Below are positions 1 through 5,407 of a stretch of 9,777 bases of DNA, piece after piece (the first letter of the stretch is position 1; each line of letters begins with the position of its first letter). The notes beneath the pieces were generated by a model that worked only from the letters and a program-made list of their open reading frames with translations, did no database searches and was not told the origin of the DNA. Source of the DNA: Calditrichia bacterium (lineage in GTDB: Bacteria; Calditrichota; Calditrichia; Calditrichales; Calditrichaceae). Position numbers and translations under genes: made by a program. Location of the stretch: NCBI GenBank assembly GCA_027039465.1, contig JALWEA010000380.1, positions 1-9,777 on the forward strand. Direction: 5' to 3'.

Positions 1-204
1 GAAGTACACCTTTCCATTATTTTAGGTTTTGTCAGCACCATTGTGTTTTACTTTTTGGAATCGCGCGGCGCATTAAAAGGGCTCGAACCGCAATTCATTG
101 CCCAAACGGGTTTGGGCTACATTTTGTGGGGATTTGCCTTTGCGGTTGCGGGATTCGGTACGGGGAAGATGGCGAAGGTTAAGAGTCGAAGGGGAAATGG
201 TTAA
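1..204 (+). CDS. C-terminal fragment of a polytopic membrane protein (5' end outside window)
   Basis: Frame 1 is open from the first base and stops at TAA 202-204, giving 67 visible residues. Two hydrophobic segments are visible: about residues 5-19 (SIILGFVSTIVFYFL) and about residues 43-56 (ending AFAVAGFG). They are separated by a polar stretch rich in E, R, K and Q, and the protein ends with a basic tail (KMAKVKSRRGNG), which would favour a cytoplasmic C terminus. This looks like the last transmembrane hairpin of an integral membrane protein. The spacing is loosely like the C terminus of LptF/LptG-type permeases, but there is no diagnostic motif and I do not assign a family. The stop codon sits exactly where the downstream intergenic repeat begins. 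Confidence 0.7.
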   Translation, partial: EVHLSIILGFVSTIVFYFLESRGALKGLEPQFIAQTGLGYILWGFAFAVAGFGTGKMAKVKSRRGNG

Positions 205-240
205 GAGGAAAGCGTTATTCGTGTATTCGTTAATCGGATG

Positions 241-315
241 AGGGTTGAATAGTTAAATTGTTGATTGGTTAAATGGGGGAAATCGTTATTCGAAAAGCAT
301 TGTCATTGCGAACGA
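241..315 (+). repeat. 75-nt dispersed repeat, copy 1 (copy 2 at 8708-8782)
   Basis: Direct comparison with 8708-8782 shows 74 of 75 identical positions without gaps; the only difference is G278 versus A8745. The unit runs from AGGGTTGAATAG through a CGTTATTCG module into the first bases of the TGTCATTGCG palindrome. Upstream similarity continues more loosely back to about 201 and 8660, where both copies have TTAAGAG followed by AAGCGTTATTCGT. Identity this high in noncoding DNA about 8.5 kb apart points to recent duplication or an active homogenising process. Confidence 0.9.
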
Positions 316-335
316 GGAACGAGTGAAGCAATCCC
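301..335 (+). repeat. Extragenic palindromic repeat (CATTGC...GCAATCCC type)
   Basis: The element starts TGTCATTGCGAACGAGG and ends GTGAAGCAATCCC. The outer ATTGC and GCAAT arms are complementary, so the transcript can fold back. Longer versions occur at 7432-7484 and 8768-8820, with inverted relatives at 386-428 and 549-593. Elements with the flavour GTCATTGCGAG...GAAGCAATCCC are widespread in intergenic DNA of many unrelated bacteria; none encodes a protein. Confidence 0.75.
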
Positions 336-385
336 TAACATTATTTAACCCATTCTCTCAGCAATATGACGTTGCTGATTTGGAT

Positions 386-428
386 GGGATCGCCACGTCG
401 CTCGCTGCGCTCGCTCCTCGCGATGACA
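386..428 (-). repeat. Extragenic palindromic repeat, inverted copy
   Basis: Read on the - strand the element begins TGTCATCGCGAGGAGCGAG and ends GTGGCGATCCC, the same family as the copy at 301-335 but in opposite orientation and with a longer GC-rich centre containing alternating GAGCG and CGCTC. The forward and inverted copies are about 50 nt apart and could pair with each other in a transcript. Confidence 0.7.
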
Positions 429-487
429 TTTACATTTACAAGGGATTGCTTCGGCCGCAAGCTCCCTACTATTGACATGTAGTGGCC

Positions 488-525
488 TGTCATTCTGAGT
501 TCCGCTTCAGCGGAACGAAGAATCT
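488..525 (+). repeat. GTCATTCTGAG...GAAGAATCTT palindromic element
   Basis: A second short family: the arms TTCCGCT (500-506) and AGCGGAA (509-515) form a near-perfect hairpin with a two-base loop, inside flanks CATTCTGAG and GAAGAATC. It is followed at 549-593 by an inverted CATTGC-type element, whose - strand reading is CTGTCATTGCAAACGAGCC through GTGAAGCGATCTC. The module TTGCCGCTTTGAAGG at 533-547 is the reverse complement of a variant of the flank found at 7483-7499. Confidence 0.65.
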
Positions 526-746
526 TCATTTCGTTGCCGCTTTGAAGGAGATCGCTTCACTCTCCCGCTTGCAGGCTCGTTTGCAATGACAGGACTGGGA
601 ATCACGTCAATTAACGGGAGCACACTACCGCCTGCACAAACAATGATTCCCGAATAACGAATAACGGATATACGAATAACGATTTTCCTCATTCCACCAT
701 CCAACAATTCAACAGATTCCCAGTTCCCAGTTCCTAATTTTCAATC

Positions 747-775
747 TTGACAATTTTTTGACATCTTTTTTACAT
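747..775 (+). promoter_or_regulatory. Candidate sigma-70-like promoter for the lipid operon
   Basis: A perfect TTGACA lies at 747-752 and a weak -10-like TTACAT at 770-775, with 17 nt between. A second TTGACA overlaps the spacer at 758-763, 11 nt downstream, with TGACAA at the matching -10 distance. The region is AT-rich, lies just after the repeat island and is 66-94 nt ahead of the first operon start codon. The -35 match is good and the -10 poor; the organism's promoter consensus is unknown. Confidence 0.35.
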
Positions 776-795
776 CCTCATGACAACGCCTACCG

Positions 796-832
796 CCCTT
801 GTTTGCATTTTTTAGCCGAACAAACAAGGGAG
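796..832 (+). promoter_or_regulatory. Hairpin overlapping the ribosome-binding site of the first operon gene
   Basis: CCCTTGTTTG at 796-805 is a perfect 10-base reverse complement of CAAACAAGGG at 821-830, with a 15-nt loop (806-820). The SD AAGGGAG occupies 826-832, eight nucleotides before ATG 841, so the right arm buries five of its seven bases. In the folded leader the ribosome would be blocked until the stem opens through heat, a ligand, a protein or upstream translation. The hairpin is seen directly; the regulatory role is inferred. It is not a terminator, because no T-run follows it. Confidence 0.6.
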
Positions 833-840
833 ATCAAATC

Positions 841-1803
841 ATGCAGGCCGTTTCACTTTTTAGTCCGTCATTTGCCAGGCATTACCTGACAACCATGCGT
901 CCGTATTTAATGTTCGTTTCAGGCATTACCGGTCTCACCGGATTAGCGTTTGCTCCTGCCTTGCCCTTTCTTAAAACTGCGGTTTTGTTTGTCGTCTTCT
1001 TTCTTTCTTACGGATTCGGTCAGGCATTAACCGATTGCTTTCAGATCGATACCGACAGTTTGTCTTCGCCCTACCGCCCGCTCACGCAAGGCCTCATTCG
1101 CAAACAGGATGTTTTGTTGGTGAGTTTGCTCGGCTTGGGCTTAAGCGGTGTGATTTTAACTTGGGCCGCGCCGATCAACCTGCCTTTGGCCCTGTTAGCC
1201 GTTTTCGGTTTGGCAACTTACACATACTTTAAAAGGCGCTGGTGGGCCGGCCCGTTTTACAATGCCTGGATTGTCCTTTTGCTGGCCGTTATTGCCTGCA
1301 CCGCGGGCACGGGACATTGGCCGCAGGAATGGCTCGGTTCAACAAATGGCATTTTAACCGGCCTGATGGTCTTTTTCGGTTACGCCAATTTTGTTTTGGT
1401 CGGTTATTTCAAAGATGTCTCCGCCGATCGGCAAACCGGTTACCGCACCTTGCCCGTGGTATTCGGCTTCAAAGTTTCCGCTGTGGTCAGCGACGGTTTT
1501 GCCCTTATTGTTCTAATCGCCTTCATTTTGTTTGTCCGATTCAATATCCGCGCTTTTCAGTTGCCTGCTTTGCTTTTTGGCCTAACCGGCATCATTCTTT
1601 TGATTTACACCCAAATCATGGCCCATCGGGTACATTCCGAAGATCAGGCCTACAAAGCGGTAGCTCCGGTGGTTCATACTTATCTATTGATCCTCGGTTC
1701 GGTCATTTTGACCATGAAGCCGCAGTGGGCAATTTTTTTGATCGTCTTTTATGTGGGGTTTGTATTGGTTATGAAAGCCCGACCGGAAAGAAATCAAATT
1801 TGA
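841..1803 (+). CDS. UbiA-family membrane prenyltransferase
   Basis: This 320-residue polytopic protein has the length and hydrophobic pattern of UbiA-superfamily enzymes, which transfer a polyprenyl chain from its diphosphate to an aromatic, glyceryl or other acceptor in the membrane. The first Asp motif is at residues 64-81 (TDCFQIDTDSLSSPYRPL; D65, D70, D72) and the second at 191-196 (KDVSAD; D192, D196), followed by GYRTLPVVFG; these bind Mg and diphosphate in the family. The classical NDxxD has Q68 at its third acidic position. ATG 841 is preferred over an in-frame TTG at 799, because AAGGGAG at 826-832 is correctly spaced and the TTG lies inside the leader hairpin. It is the first of four co-oriented genes, and its stop overlaps the next gene's AAGGAG. 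The acceptor is unknown; DGGGP-synthase-like, chlorophyll/quinone-type or lipid-head-group roles all fit. Confidence 0.88.
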   Translation: MQAVSLFSPSFARHYLTTMRPYLMFVSGITGLTGLAFAPALPFLKTAVLFVVFFLSYGFGQALTDCFQIDTDSLSSPYRPLTQGLIRKQDVLLVSLLGLGLSGVILTWAAPINLPLALLAVFGLATYTYFKRRWWAGPFYNAWIVLLLAVIACTAGTGHWPQEWLGSTNGILTGLMVFFGYANFVLVGYFKDVSADRQTGYRTLPVVFGFKVSAVVSDGFALIVLIAFILFVRFNIRAFQLPALLFGLTGIILLIYTQIMAHRVHSEDQAYKAVAPVVHTYLLILGSVILTMKPQWAIFLIVFYVGFVLVMKARPERNQI

Positions 1804-1816
1804 AGGAGATTGCCAA

Positions 1817-2752
1817 ATGGTCATTTTAATCAATCCCAAATCAGCGGCCGGCAGCGCACAACGCAAATGGAAACGCATTGAACAATCGATTCGCCGCCAA
1901 TTACCGCAGGCCGAGGTCTTTGTCATCAACGGTAAAATGTCTCCGGTCGAATTTCTAATCAAAAAAATCAAGCAAGGGCATCACGAGTTCATCGCCGCCG
2001 GTGGCGACGGTACGGTGAACTGGCTGTTGCAAACGTTAATGGATCGTTTGGATGAAGGCGCAACTTCCGAACTCAAGATCGGGGCGATCGGTTTGGGCTC
2101 CAGCAATGATTTCCAAAAACCCTTTGATCGTCGGCGCATGTTGCAATCGGTTCCCTTTAAAATCGATTTTAATTCCGCTGACTTTCAGGACGTCGGGGTG
2201 CTCACCTTCGAAGATGCCAACGGCAACCGTCACAGGCGCTTTTGGATCAACAACGCCAGTGTGGGCATTACTGCCGAAGCCAATGCCTATTTTAATTCTT
2301 CGAATCGATTTTTGAATTGGTTGAAAGAACGCGCCACCGGATTGGCTATCGTTTATGCCGCTTTACGAACGATTTTCACTTACAAAAATATGCCGATGCG
2401 CCTTGGATTCGCCGGTGATGAAATCAAGACCGTTAACCTTACCAATTTGGGTGTGGTTAAGAATCCGCATTTTTCGGGTAGCTTCCGCTACGATTCGCCT
2501 TACGAAAAAAATAGCGGCATGTTTTATTGCCATCTTTGCTACGACATGAGTCTCAGGCAAACGCTGCAAACGCTCTGGCATCTGGCGCACGGCACATTTT
2601 TCGGTTTACCCGATACGGTCAGTTTCCGGTTGAATCGGCTCACCGTTAATGCCAATCAGCCTTTTGCGGTGGAATACGACGGCGAAACCATCCGCACCAA
2701 AAGAGTAGAATTCGGAATAATCAAACAAGCCATAAAGGTGTGTCAAAAATGA
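1817..2752 (+). CDS. YegS/DAGK-family lipid kinase
   Basis: This 311-residue soluble or membrane-associated protein has the diacylglycerol-kinase catalytic fold, which phosphorylates a hydroxyl of a lipid with ATP (diacylglycerol, sphingoid base, ceramide and similar). Visible motifs are NPKSAAG at 6-12, the nucleotide-binding GGDGTVN at 62-68, GLGSSNDF at 92-99 (family form usually GTGNDF, so two positions differ), INNASVG in the middle and the C-terminal EYDGE at 286-290. Length is typical for the family. ATG 1817 follows AAGGAG at 1803-1808 with eight nucleotides of spacing. The stop TGA overlaps the next start as ATGA, indicating translational coupling. Next to an SPT-like gene, a sphingoid-base or ceramide kinase is a reasonable guess, but the sequence alone does not fix the substrate. 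Confidence 0.88.
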   Translation: MVILINPKSAAGSAQRKWKRIEQSIRRQLPQAEVFVINGKMSPVEFLIKKIKQGHHEFIAAGGDGTVNWLLQTLMDRLDEGATSELKIGAIGLGSSNDFQKPFDRRRMLQSVPFKIDFNSADFQDVGVLTFEDANGNRHRRFWINNASVGITAEANAYFNSSNRFLNWLKERATGLAIVYAALRTIFTYKNMPMRLGFAGDEIKTVNLTNLGVVKNPHFSGSFRYDSPYEKNSGMFYCHLCYDMSLRQTLQTLWHLAHGTFFGLPDTVSFRLNRLTVNANQPFAVEYDGETIRTKRVEFGIIKQAIKVCQK

Positions 2753-3783
2753 AAGCCATAATTGAAAATCAATTCATCGAAGCCCTGGCGCGCGCTTTTC
2801 CGCGTTCCGAAAAGCAGTTGAATGCCCTGCAGCAGTCGGATGCGGAAATTTTGAAATTGTCGGAAAACGGCCCGTGGCTGGCCTTTACCATGGACAGCAT
2901 TGCGGAAGAGATCGAAAGCGGGTTGTACGCCGATCCCTACCTGGCGGGTTGGATGACGGTCATGGTCAATGCCAGCGATTTGGCGGCTGTGGGCGCCGAT
3001 CCTTTGGGACTTTTGTTGAATGAAACTTTGTCTGCTTCGACGGATGATCGTTTTTTGCAAGATTTGCAACGCGGCCTTGCAGATGCCGCCATTGCCGGCG
3101 GATTGCCGATTTTGGGCGGCGATACCAATACGGCCAATCACACGGAATTGAGCGCTTGCGCCGTCGGAATTCTGCCGGAGAATCGTTACCTAAGCCGCAT
3201 CGGTTGCCAGGCCAATGAACTGCTTTACGCTTCGGGTCGGTTAGGGGCAGGGAATGCTTTTGCTTTTGCGCAACTGCAAGGATTGGCGCCCAATGGCGAA
3301 TTCAAACCGCAGCCGCACTTTAAGCAGGCTAAAATCATCCGCCAATTCGCCACCTGCTGCATGGACACCAGCGACGGCTTCATCGCTACCGTCGATCAAT
3401 TGATGCGCCTGAACCGTTTGGGTTTTGACGTGTGGCAACCGCCGGAGACCTTACTGCATCCGATGGCCTTGCAAATTGCCGCGCAATTCGGCGTACCCAA
3501 AAGCGCGTTTTTGGCCGGTATTCACGGAGAATTCGAATTGATCTTCACCATTCCGCCCGAGAAGAAGACGGCTTTTCTGCAGCAAGCCGATCAAATCCGT
3601 TGGCAACCGATTCTTTTAGGCGAAGTCAGTGCGCATCAGGGGCTGCGTTTGAACATGGCAGGGCGAACCATTCGGCCCGATACGGCTTTTATTCGCAATT
3701 TATTTGATAGCCGACGCGGGCGGATCGAGCAATACATTCAGGAAATCATCGAATATTTAACGAATTTGGAAAAGGGGGCGTAA
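2749..3783 (+). CDS. Divergent AIR-synthase-fold (ThiL/PurM/SelD superfamily) protein
   Basis: This 344-residue protein resembles the superfamily of ATP-using enzymes that includes ThiL, PurM, SelD and HypE. Recognisable elements are FTMDSIAEE near 46-54 (D49), VNASDLAAVGADP at 73-85 (the ThiL-like VNxSDLAAMGA motif), LGGDTN at 122-127, SGRLGAGNAFA at 162-172 and MDTSDG at 205-210. Differences from ThiL are the N-terminal GDDAA region, which reads QSDAEI at 29-34, and the usual GGEDYEL, which reads HGEFEL at 259-264 and lacks the acidic pair. I therefore do not call it thiamine-monophosphate kinase. ATG 2749 is chosen over GTG 2740 because it makes an ATGA overlap with the kinase stop and has AAGG at 2735-2738. 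Its place between two lipid enzymes suggests it phosphorylates or activates an intermediate of the same pathway. Confidence 0.8.
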   Translation: MKAIIENQFIEALARAFPRSEKQLNALQQSDAEILKLSENGPWLAFTMDSIAEEIESGLYADPYLAGWMTVMVNASDLAAVGADPLGLLLNETLSASTDDRFLQDLQRGLADAAIAGGLPILGGDTNTANHTELSACAVGILPENRYLSRIGCQANELLYASGRLGAGNAFAFAQLQGLAPNGEFKPQPHFKQAKIIRQFATCCMDTSDGFIATVDQLMRLNRLGFDVWQPPETLLHPMALQIAAQFGVPKSAFLAGIHGEFELIFTIPPEKKTAFLQQADQIRWQPILLGEVSAHQGLRLNMAGRTIRPDTAFIRNLFDSRRGRIEQYIQEIIEYLTNLEKGA

Positions 3784-3787
3784 GGCC

Positions 3788-5092
3788 ATGAAAACAACCG
3801 TACAAATGTCGTCCGATCAAGCCTTTACTTTAAAAGATTTTTTAACCGACGGTCGTCAACTGCCTTTGCAGCAACGACTACAATTTTTCTACAACTACCG
3901 GCAAGGACTGATCGCCCGAAAGCAGGATTTGTATTTGCGCCCGATTTTAAGCGCGGCCGATCGGGAAGTGGAAATTTGGGATGTTTGGTCAAAGCAGCCT
4001 AGGAAAATGTTGATGTTCGGTTCCAATAATTATTTGGGCTTTGCCAATCATCCGTACGTGCTGCAAAAAGTACATCAGGCCATGGAAAAATTCGGCGCGG
4101 GTATTGGCGGGCCGCCGTTGTTGAACGGTTACACGGCATTGCATCGCGAACTGGAAGAACGCTTGTCCGCGCTAAAACACAGTGAGGACACGATCATTTT
4201 TCCCACCGGCTATGCGGCTAACTTGGGCATGGTTTGCGCCCTGGCCGGAGAAAACGACGCCATCATTTACGATGCGCACAGCCATGCTTCCTTTCAGGAC
4301 GGGGTAAAACTTTACGGATTTCAGGCGGAGAAATTTCGTCACAACGATTTGAACGCATTGGAACAAATCCTGCGTCATGCAGCCCTGCAAACCAAAGGGG
4401 AGCGCTTTGTGGCCGCGGAAGGCGTGTACTCCATGGACGGTGATTTGGCGCCGTTGGATAAAATTGTGACCTTGTGCCGTCAATACAAGGCGATTCTGCT
4501 TTTGGACGACGCGCACGGCACGGGCGTCATGGGCGCAAGCGGCAGCGGGACGGCCGAGCATTTCGGTCTTGAAGGACAAATCGATGTCAACATGGGGACA
4601 TTCAGTAAGGTCTTTGCCGTGACCGGCGGATTTGTTTCGGGCAGTAAGCCGTTGGTGCATTATTTGCGTTTCTTTGCGCGATCGTACATGTTCTCGGCTT
4701 CGTTGCCGCCGACGGTTGTTGCCGCTGTTTTGGCGGGCATTGAGTTGCTGGAAAAAGAACCGTGGCGACGCCGACAATTGCATGAAAATGTGGCGTACTT
4801 AGCCGCCGGATTGCGGAATTTGGGATTTGATGTGCATCCGCAGGCCGGTATTATTGCCTTGCGCGTACCGCCAAGCATGAACATCCGTAAGGCGGCTTAT
4901 GAATTCCACCGAAACGGCATTTTTGTCAATTCCGTGGAATATCCGGCCGTGCCGTTAAAAGAGCAGCGCTTTCGCATCAGCGTGATGTCCACGCACACCA
5001 AAGAAGATCTGGATCGGTTGCTGGAAACGGTAGAGACCGTGTGGCAGCAGTGTTCCGAGGTCAGGGCTATGGCTGGCGGCGTGGAATATTAG
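3788..5092 (+). CDS. Alpha-oxoamine synthase, serine-palmitoyltransferase-like
   Basis: This 434-residue PLP fold-type I enzyme would condense an acyl thioester with an amino acid and lose CO2, as SPT, KBL, AONS and ALAS do. Visible are SNNYLGFANHP at 79-89, FPTGYAANLG at 138-147, SHAS with the PLP-stacking H166, LLLDDAHGTG at 237-246 (D240, H243) and GTFSKVFAVTGGFV at 270-283 with Schiff-base K274. The 31-residue spacing from H243 to K274 matches the family. GTFSK followed by GGFV and FFARSYMFSASLPP is closer to bacterial SPT than to AONS (GTLGKA) or KBL. The loop at 104-114 (AGIGGPPLLNG) lacks the usual SR/TR pair. An N-terminal extension of about 75 residues precedes the core. AAAGGGGG at 3771-3778 gives a good SD, four nucleotides follow the previous stop, and it is the last gene of the operon. 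Confidence 0.9.
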   Translation: MKTTVQMSSDQAFTLKDFLTDGRQLPLQQRLQFFYNYRQGLIARKQDLYLRPILSAADREVEIWDVWSKQPRKMLMFGSNNYLGFANHPYVLQKVHQAMEKFGAGIGGPPLLNGYTALHRELEERLSALKHSEDTIIFPTGYAANLGMVCALAGENDAIIYDAHSHASFQDGVKLYGFQAEKFRHNDLNALEQILRHAALQTKGERFVAAEGVYSMDGDLAPLDKIVTLCRQYKAILLLDDAHGTGVMGASGSGTAEHFGLEGQIDVNMGTFSKVFAVTGGFVSGSKPLVHYLRFFARSYMFSASLPPTVVAAVLAGIELLEKEPWRRRQLHENVAYLAAGLRNLGFDVHPQAGIIALRVPPSMNIRKAAYEFHRNGIFVNSVEYPAVPLKEQRFRISVMSTHTKEDLDRLLETVETVWQQCSEVRAMAGGVEY

Positions 5093-5102
5093 GATGGTGG
5101 CG

Positions 5103-5144
5103 GGAACTGGGAACTCGGAACTTGGAACTGGGAACTGGGAATTG
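5103..5144 (+). repeat. Six-copy 7-bp tandem repeat (GGAACTN)
   Basis: The six units in perfect 7-nt phase are GGAACTG, GGAACTC, GGAACTT, GGAACTG, GGAACTG and GGAATTG. Shorter clusters of the same heptad occur at 7350-7377 in the same orientation, and as the reverse complement (AGTTCC) at 721-734, 7739-7759 and 8928-8948. The pattern resembles the heptanucleotide short tandem repeats known from filamentous cyanobacteria, but I have no evidence of relatedness. Confidence 0.85.
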
Positions 5145-5182
5145 GACTTGTCGTTATTCGTATATTCGTTAAACGTAAAAAA

Positions 5183-5266
5183 CCGGTCGTCGAGTAGTTC
5201 TGCGCAAGCGGAACGTATCGAGACGCGGTTGCTTCTGTTCGCGATCGGAGCCTCGATACGTTTCGC
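5183..5266. repeat. Inverted-repeat element of the GTCGAGTAG...GTATCGAG type
   Basis: CCGGTCGTCGAGTAG at 5183-5197 leads into GCGGAACGTATCGAG at 5208-5222. The latter is complementary in 14 of 15 positions to CTCGATACGTTTCGC at 5252-5266, with a 29-nt loop. It belongs to a widespread class of bacterial extragenic repeats in which a GTCGAGTAG start is followed by GTATCGAGAC. It could act as a bidirectional hairpin after the operon, but there is no adjacent T-run. Confidence 0.65.
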
Positions 5267-5407
5267 CTTAAAAATGTCAGCTTTCAAAACAATCTGCCAA
5301 CTCAGCGGCGAAACACTCGGCAACCGATCGCGTTGTATCGAGGGACGAACGCGCTACTAAATATCAATATTAGGTAAAAGTGAATAAAAGTTTAAAGGAG
5401 GCGTGCA

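Larger units (their letters stand above)
201..740. repeat. Intergenic repeat island 1 (composite, both orientations)
   Basis: This roughly 540-nt stretch has no convincing gene; the short open frames in it are built from repeats. In order it holds: a CGTTATTCG module (213-221), a 75-nt unit repeated at 8708-8782 (241-315), a forward TGTCATTGCG...GCAATCCC palindrome (301-335), an inverted relative (386-428), a partial inverted copy (442-466), a CTACTATTGACATGT module (466-480, shared with 7523-7537), a GTCATTCTGAG-type element (488-525), another inverted CATTGC element (549-593), inverted CGAATAACG modules (about 653-682) and two CAGTTCC heptads (721-734). The right half carries the left half's modules in reverse orientation, so the island is roughly mirror-symmetric. 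Confidence 0.8.
5093..5407. repeat. Intergenic repeat island 2
   Basis: This gap between the operon and the lipoprotein gene has no plausible gene. It begins with a heptad tandem repeat (5103-5144), continues with a CGTTATTCGTATATTCGTTA module at 5153-5172, then a CCGGTCGTCGAGTAG...GTATCGAGAC element with an inverted partner (5183-5266), and a third GTATCGAGGGACG relative at 5335-5347. The last 50 nt are AT-rich and carry the next gene's SD. I see no clear rho-independent terminator after the operon. Confidence 0.7.

Noticed and set aside
1..204. LptF/LptG permease C terminus
   Set aside because: Only 67 residues are visible and the resemblance is limited to hydrophobic spacing.
507..707. 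Open frame on the - strand in repeat island 1
   Set aside because: It is made of palindromic repeat and CGAATAACG modules, has no SD and its predicted protein has no family-like features.
841..1803. Archaeal-type DGGGP synthase as a definite call
   Set aside because: The UbiA fold would allow it and some FCB bacteria carry such genes, but no GGGP synthase is in the window and the motif variant is not diagnostic.
2749..3783. ThiL (thiamine-monophosphate kinase)
   Set aside because: Core motifs are similar, but GDDAA and GGEDYEL are altered and the neighbours are lipid enzymes, with no thiamine genes.
5103..5144. CRISPR array
   Set aside because: The repeat is a continuous 7-nt tandem without spacers, and no cas gene is present.
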